Part shown: piece after piece, positions 14,418-18,356 of the stretch
Layout: every line of letters starts with the position of its first letter
Numbering within the stretch: the first letter of the stretch is position 1
Source: Devosia equisanguinis
GTDB taxonomy: Bacteria; Pseudomonadota; Alphaproteobacteria; Rhizobiales; Devosiaceae
Direction: 5' to 3'
Assembly: GCA_945888565.1 (NCBI GenBank)
Contig: CAMDAL010000025.1
Location: forward strand, 1-18,356
Length of the DNA: 18,356 bases
The notes under the pieces: model-generated
Databases searched by the model: none
Told to the model about the DNA's origin: nothing
The model's input: only the letters and a program-made list of their open reading frames with translations
Program-made: the position numbers and the translations under genes

Positions 14418-16236
14418 CCGTCACACTCTTCGCCAGGTTGCGCGGCTGGTCGACGTCGGTGCCCATGAAGGTTGCGGTGTGGTAGGCGAGTAGCTGCACC
14501 GGGATGGTGGCGAGTATCGGGGCGACGAAGTTCGACACTTTCGGCAGCACGATGATCTCGGCGACGCCGTGGCCCACGGTCGCCGCGCCCTCCGCGTCGG
14601 TGATGAGGATGATCTTGCCGCCTCGGGCCGCGACTTCCTGCATGTTGGACAGGGTCTTCTCCATCAGGTCGTCGGACGGCGCGACGACGATAACGGGCAT
14701 CTGCTCGTCGACGAGGGCGATGGGGCCGTGCTTCAGCTCGCCGGCGGCGTAGCCCTCAGCGTGGATGTAGCTGATTTCCTTGAGTTTCAGCGCGCCTTCC
14801 ATGGCGATGGGGAACATCTGGCCACGGCCGAGATACAGCACATCCTTCGCCTTGCTGAGGCCCTTGGCGATGCGCTCGATCTCGGCTTCGGTGCTCAGCG
14901 CCTGCGAGACGGCGGAGGGCAGCTCGACGAGGGCGCGGACCAGTTCTGTTTCCTGGCCTTCGGCGAGCGTGCCGCGCGCCACAGCGGCGGCGACGGCGAG
15001 CGAGGCGAGCGCGGTCAGCTGGGCGGTGAAGGCCTTGGTGGAAGCGACGCCGATTTCCGGGCCGCAGAGGGTCGGGAACACCACCTGGCTTTCCCGCGCG
15101 ATCGTCGACTCAGGCGAGTTCAGCAGCGCGGTGATATACTGGCCTTCGCGGGCGCAGTAGCGGAGCGCAGCGAGGGTGTCGGCGGTCTCGCCCGACTGCG
15201 AGATGAACAGGCTGGCGCCGCCCGGCGACAGCGGCGGCTCGCGGTAGCGGAACTCGCTCGCCACATCGACATCGACCGGCAGACGGGCATAGCGCTCGAA
15301 CCAGTATTTCGCGACGAGGCCGGCATAGTAGGCGGTGCCGCAGGCCGAAATGGTGAGGCGGGTCAGCGATTTGAAATCGAAGGGCAGCTTTTCACGCAGG
15401 GCCACCTTTTCAGCGCCCATGTCCACGTAATGGCTGAGGGTGTGCGAGATGGTTTCAGGCTGCTCGTAGATCTCCTTCGCCATGAAATGGCGGTGGTTGC
15501 CCTTGTCGACCAGCAGCGCTGAAGCGTTAGAGACCAGCATCTCGCGCTTGACGATGGCGTCCTCGCCGTCGCGGATGGTGACGCCGTCCTTGGTCATCAC
15601 CGCCCAGTCGCCATCGAGCAGGTAGCTGAGGCGCGAAGTGAAGGGCGCTAGCGCCATGGCGTCGGAGCCGAGGTACATTTCGGTGGCACCGTAACCGATG
15701 GCGAGCGGCGCGCCGCGGCGGGCGGCGATCAGCAGCGCGTCCTGCCCCTTGAACATGAAGGCGAGTGCAAAGGCGCCGCGCAGCGACTTCAGGGTGCGGG
15801 CGACCGCCAGCTCGGGATCGAGGCCGCGATCGAGTTCGCGGGTGACCCAGAGGGCGACGGATTCGGTGTCGGTCTGGGTCTTGGGCAGATAGCCGTCCTT
15901 GGCCAGGTCCGCGAGCAGCTCGCGGAAATTCTCGATGATGCCATTGTGGACAACGGCGACCTTGTCGGTGGCGTGGGGGTGAGCGTTGCCCTCGGTCGGC
16001 GCGCCATGGGTGGCCCAGCGGGTGTGTCCGATGCCGATATTGCCGGCGAGCGGCTCGAAATCGAGCTTGGCGCGGAGGTTGCCGAGCTTGCCTTCGGCGC
16101 GGCGGCGGCTGATCTGGCCGGACTCCAGCGTCGCAACGCCAGCGCTGTCGTAGCCGCGATACTCGAGGCGCTTCAGGGCGTCGACCAGCCGGGGCGCGAC
16201 GGGTTCAGTGCCGATGATTCCGACGATGCCGCACAT
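14410..16236 (-). CDS. glmS: Glutamine-fructose-6-phosphate aminotransferase (isomerizing)
   Basis: The 608-residue protein converts fructose-6-phosphate and glutamine to glucosamine-6-phosphate, the first step toward UDP-GlcNAc. The N-terminal glutaminase domain starts MCGIVGIIG with the nucleophile Cys2. GHTRWATHGAPTEGNAHPH and HNGIIENF complete the class II amidotransferase site. Two SIS domains follow (TISACGTAYYAGLV and SLFISQSGETADTLAAL; then DVLYLGRGQMFPIAMEGALKLKE and GELKHGPIALV). The C-terminus DQPRNLAKSVTVE is the conserved isomerase-site tail. Shine-Dalgarno GAGGAG lies about 10 nt before the ATG. No glmS ribozyme is present: the 246-bp upstream gap is filled by the inverted-repeat element and nothing in it resembles the ribozyme, which is a Gram-positive feature. 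It is downstream of glmU on the same strand. Confidence 0.99.
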   Translation of the reverse strand: MCGIVGIIGTEPVAPRLVDALKRLEYRGYDSAGVATLESGQISRRRAEGKLGNLRAKLDFEPLAGNIGIGHTRWATHGAPTEGNAHPHATDKVAVVHNGIIENFRELLADLAKDGYLPKTQTDTESVALWVTRELDRGLDPELAVARTLKSLRGAFALAFMFKGQDALLIAARRGAPLAIGYGATEMYLGSDAMALAPFTSRLSYLLDGDWAVMTKDGVTIRDGEDAIVKREMLVSNASALLVDKGNHRHFMAKEIYEQPETISHTLSHYVDMGAEKVALREKLPFDFKSLTRLTISACGTAYYAGLVAKYWFERYARLPVDVDVASEFRYREPPLSPGGASLFISQSGETADTLAALRYCAREGQYITALLNSPESTIARESQVVFPTLCGPEIGVASTKAFTAQLTALASLAVAAAVARGTLAEGQETELVRALVELPSAVSQALSTEAEIERIAKGLSKAKDVLYLGRGQMFPIAMEGALKLKEISYIHAEGYAAGELKHGPIALVDEQMPVIVVAPSDDLMEKTLSNMQEVAARGGKIILITDAEGAATVGHGVAEIIVLPKVSNFVAPILATIPVQLLAYHTATFMGTDVDQPRNLAKSVTVE

Positions 16237-16276
16237 GGATGCCAGGCTCCTCTATCAGTTTGTGGTCCGGCCCCAC

Positions 16277-16439
16277 CGCCTCCTCCCCCTTGGTGGGGGA
16301 GGATAGTGGAGCTTGGCGGCTTGCCGCCTAGCGGAACTGAGGAGAGGGGGTGGCCCGGCGTAATACCCCCTCTCCTCAGCTTCGCTAGGCCGCTTTGCGA
16401 CCAGCTTCGCTATCCTCCCCCACCAAGGGGGAGGAGGCG
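16277..16439. repeat. 163-bp inverted-repeat element between glmU and glmS
   Basis: Arms of 75 nt (16277-16351 and 16365-16439) are reverse complements at 64 of 75 positions by hand count, around a 13-nt centre. The outer 30 nt of each arm are perfectly matched (CGCCTCCTCCCCCTTGG... against its complement). Each outer block is also itself a hairpin, CCTCCCCC-TTGGT-GGGGGAGG. The inner ends AGCGGAACTGAGGAGAGGG and its partner are also highly conserved. No open reading frame and no obvious target-site duplication is present. It resembles REP/BIME-like or MITE-like intergenic palindromes, and similar CTCCCCCTT-type palindromes are, from memory, common in rhizobia and Devosia. It could act as a transcription or mRNA-stability element between glmU and glmS. 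Confidence 0.9.
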
Positions 16440-16482
16440 CGGCGGCGAGCGCCTATTCCAACTGGTGCACGCATCGAGATGC

Positions 16483-17838
16483 TCATGGTTGCTTCTTCGC
16501 CCGTTTGATGGCTTCGGCGCGGGCGCGCAGCTTTGGCGCGTAGCCGGGCTTGTTTTCCTGGCGGGCGCGGCTGATGGCCAGCGCTTCGGGCTCGACGTCC
16601 TGGTTGATGGTGCTGCCCGACGCGGTGTAGGCGCGATCACCCACAGTGACCGGAGCGACCAGAGAGGTATGGGAGCCGATGAAGACGTCCTCGCCGATGA
16701 GGGTTTTTGACTTGTTCACGCCATCGTAGTTGGAGGTGATGGTGCCGGCGCCGATGTTGGTGCGGGCGCCGATTTCGGCGTCGCCGAGATAGCTCAGGTG
16801 GCCGGCCTTTACGCCGTCGCCGAGGATCGATTTTTTGACCTCGACGAAGTTGCCGAGGTGGACGTTGTCGCCCAGCGTCGCACCGCCGCGGATGCGGGCG
16901 AACGGGCCGATGGTGGCGCCATGCCCGATCACCACATCCTCGATGTCGCAGAAGGCGCGGATCTCGACGCCATCGCCGATCTTCACGCCAGGGCCGAACA
17001 CCACATTGGGGAAGATGGTGACGTCGCGGCCGATCTCGGTGTCATAGCTGAAATAGACGGTGGACGGGTCGCGCAGGGTAACGCCTGAGCGCATAAAATC
17101 GTCGCGGCGGAGTTGCTGGAACTGCGCCTCGGCCTGCGCCAGCTTGCGGCGGTCGTCGACGCCGATCACCTCGTTGGCGTCGGCCTCGACGAACTCGACG
17201 CGGCGGCCGTCGGCGTTGGCGAGTTCGACGGCGTCGGTGAGATAGAACTCACCCTTGAGGTTGGCGTTGCCGATGCGATCGATGACGGCGCGCAGGGTAT
17301 CGGCGCGAAAACCCATGATGCCGGAATTGCAGAGGCCGACCTGGCGTTCGTCCTCGGTGGCATCCTTGTGCTCGCGGATGGCAAGGAGGCGGCCGTTCTC
17401 GGTGAGCAGCCGGCCGTAGCCGGTGGTATCGGCCGGGCGGAAACCGACGACGACGATGTCGGCGCCCGCATCGAGGCGTTCGGCAATTCCCGAGAGCGTC
17501 GCCTTCGAGACAAGTGGCGTGTCGGCGTAGAGGACGATGACGTGGCCTGCGGCGTCCTTGTAGATCGCTTCGGCCTGGCGGACCGCGTGGCCGGTGCCCT
17601 TGCGCTCATGCTGGGTGGCGAAGCTGGCATTGGGGGCGATGCCGGACACCATCTTCTCTACGGCATCATGACCCGGCCCGATGACCACGGCGAGCGAAGT
17701 GCTGCCAGCCGCAACTGCCGTGCGCACGGCGTGGCCGACCATCGGCAGACCGCCGACCTGGTGCAGAACTTTCGGGAGTGCCGATCGCATCCGGGTGCCC
17801 TCGCCTGCGGCAAGGATGATCGACAGCAGTTCAGTCAT
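16483..17838 (-). CDS. glmU: Bifunctional GlmU: glucosamine-1-P acetyltransferase / GlcNAc-1-P uridyltransferase
   Basis: The 451-residue protein makes UDP-N-acetylglucosamine, the precursor of peptidoglycan and lipid A. The N-terminal uridyltransferase domain opens with LSIILAAGEGTRMRSALPKVLH (5-26), whose GEGTRM-x-S and Lys bind UTP. GTGHAV and LYADTPLV are the later active-site motifs. The left-handed beta-helix begins near residue 250 and shows many hexapeptide repeats (FGPGVKIGDGVEIRAFCDIE; NVHLGNFVEVKKSILGDG; IGAGTITSNYDGVNK). The acetyltransferase tail ends basic (RARAEAIKRAKKQP). The open frame reaches 18003, but the ATG at 17838 has AAGGGG upstream and gives the standard MTELLSIILAAGEG start; the extra 55 residues have no family similarity. 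It is followed by the inverted repeat and glmS. Confidence 0.98.
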   Translation of the reverse strand: MTELLSIILAAGEGTRMRSALPKVLHQVGGLPMVGHAVRTAVAAGSTSLAVVIGPGHDAVEKMVSGIAPNASFATQHERKGTGHAVRQAEAIYKDAAGHVIVLYADTPLVSKATLSGIAERLDAGADIVVVGFRPADTTGYGRLLTENGRLLAIREHKDATEDERQVGLCNSGIMGFRADTLRAVIDRIGNANLKGEFYLTDAVELANADGRRVEFVEADANEVIGVDDRRKLAQAEAQFQQLRRDDFMRSGVTLRDPSTVYFSYDTEIGRDVTIFPNVVFGPGVKIGDGVEIRAFCDIEDVVIGHGATIGPFARIRGGATLGDNVHLGNFVEVKKSILGDGVKAGHLSYLGDAEIGARTNIGAGTITSNYDGVNKSKTLIGEDVFIGSHTSLVAPVTVGDRAYTASGSTINQDVEPEALAISRARQENKPGYAPKLRARAEAIKRAKKQP

Positions 17839-17950
17839 CGGTGTGGCCCCTTGCAGCCGAAGCGGTCCGGCGGTTCCGCCGCCGCGCCTTCCGGGATTCG
17901 CGGTTTCCCCTGCGTTTATGGCACCAAGATGTTGGGAATCCGATAACGCG

Positions 17951-17967
17951 GTTAGCCAGTGGTAAAC
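17951..17967. promoter_or_regulatory. Imperfect palindrome in the glmU divergent gap
   Basis: GTTAGCCAGTGGTAAAC has the dyad pattern GTTnnCCAnTGGnnAAC, 12 of 17 positions self-complementary. It lies in the 165-bp gap between divergent glmU and the gene at 18004, where an operator controlling both would be expected. No regulator is assigned, and a chance palindrome of this size is possible. No convincing -35/-10 pair was found by eye on either strand. Confidence 0.2.
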
Positions 17968-18003
17968 TGAGTTTGCCGATTCGTGGCCGATGGAGACCCG
18001 CAA

Positions 18004-18356
18004 GTGAAGGCCGCCGACCAGTTCCGCTCATCCGACGTCACCAAGTGGGGCATTACGGCCCTTGTCGTCTGGGGTATCGCGGTGCTCGGCGCCAACCTCA
18101 GCGGCCTCGTGCCCCCGGCCGTACTGGCATCGCTGCACGCCTCGCGGGTGGAGGGCGCGACCATGGGGCAATTGCGGGCCCAGGTGGTGGCGCTGCAGGC
18201 CGAATCCACCCGGGCGAAGCGCGAGGCCACAGAGTTGCTGGCCAGGTTCAACATGAACGAGGATTCGACAGCGTCGGTGACCAAGCGGGTCGGGGCGCTG
18301 GAAGTGAGCATCCCCAAGCTGGTGGAACAGCAGCTGGCGAGCGCCAACATCCAGCG
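18004..18356 (+). CDS. Membrane-anchored coiled-coil protein, N-terminal part (3' end outside window)
   Basis: A GTG at 18004 with GGAG 8 nt upstream opens a frame that stays open to the window end, showing 117 residues. After a short polar N-terminus (VKAADQFRSSDVTKWG) comes one hydrophobic segment (ITALVVWGIAVLGANLSGLV, about residues 17-36), suiting a single membrane anchor. Then follows a long Ala/Leu/Glu/Arg-rich stretch (GQLRAQVVALQAESTRAKR; ELLARFNMNED; GALEVSIPKLVEQQL) with heptad-like spacing typical of a coiled coil. The likely topology is cytosolic N-terminus and periplasmic coiled coil. I do not recognise a family. It may belong with cell-envelope functions because it is divergent from glmU, but that is only proximity. 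A second GTG at 17983 is in frame but lacks a Shine-Dalgarno. Confidence 0.65.
   Translation, partial: MKAADQFRSSDVTKWGITALVVWGIAVLGANLSGLVPPAVLASLHASRVEGATMGQLRAQVVALQAESTRAKREATELLARFNMNEDSTASVTKRVGALEVSIPKLVEQQLASANIQ

Noticed and set aside
16237..16482. glmS ribozyme upstream of glmS
   Set aside because: The gap is filled by the inverted repeat; no ribozyme core is visible, and glmS ribozymes belong to Gram-positive lineages.
1..18356. CRISPR array, insertion sequence or prophage
   Set aside because: No regularly spaced repeats, transposase, integrase or phage structural gene was seen on either strand.

Overview
The window looks like chromosomal DNA of a high-GC alphaproteobacterium of the order Hyphomicrobiales (rhizobia-like; my best guess is Devosia or a relative). 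The basis is the order glmU-glmS-DUF2237-recG / sdhE-mfd, an IalB-family secreted protein with an Ala/Pro-rich tail, and the codon and protein style. No search was run, so the genus is inference.

Layout. (1) Positions 1-2823 are accessory and partly degraded. They hold the 3' part of a glycan-biosynthesis-like gene, a short unexplained stretch with a Shine-Dalgarno-preceded mini-ORF, and a RecQ-type helicase pseudogene on the minus strand. The pseudogene is cut at both ends and carries at least three frameshifts and a nonsense codon. (2) At 2825-4673 lies a minus-strand pair, TerC-family membrane protein then zinc-free quinone oxidoreductase, one base apart. (3) At 4882-6967 lies a plus-strand run of three overlapping genes: two half-size YeeE/YedE sulfur-transport-type membrane proteins and a UbiH-family FAD hydroxylase. 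It ends at a strong bidirectional terminator. (4) At 7040-11596 the minus strand carries an IalB-family exported protein, mfd and sdhE. (5) recG (plus) is divergent from sdhE. (6) At 14031-17838 the minus strand carries glmU, glmS and a DUF2237 gene; a 163-bp inverted-repeat element sits between glmU and glmS. (7) A membrane-anchored coiled-coil protein begins at 18004 and runs off the right edge.

How the genes fit together. GlmS and GlmU make glucosamine-6-phosphate and UDP-GlcNAc for peptidoglycan and lipid A. Mfd and RecG are related DNA translocases for transcription-coupled repair and fork rescue, with SdhE (flavinylation of succinate dehydrogenase) between them. TerC, the quinone reductase, the YeeE pair and the FAD hydroxylase form a redox/membrane block whose substrates cannot be read from the sequence.

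Most of the window is ordinary housekeeping DNA. I did not find a convincing undescribed multi-gene system. The points most worth checking are the decayed RecQ-like gene abutting the quinone oxidoreductase, the large inverted repeat between glmU and glmS, a nested hairpin downstream of recG, a hairpin plus T8 tract ahead of the YeeE genes, and a palindrome between glmU and the last gene.
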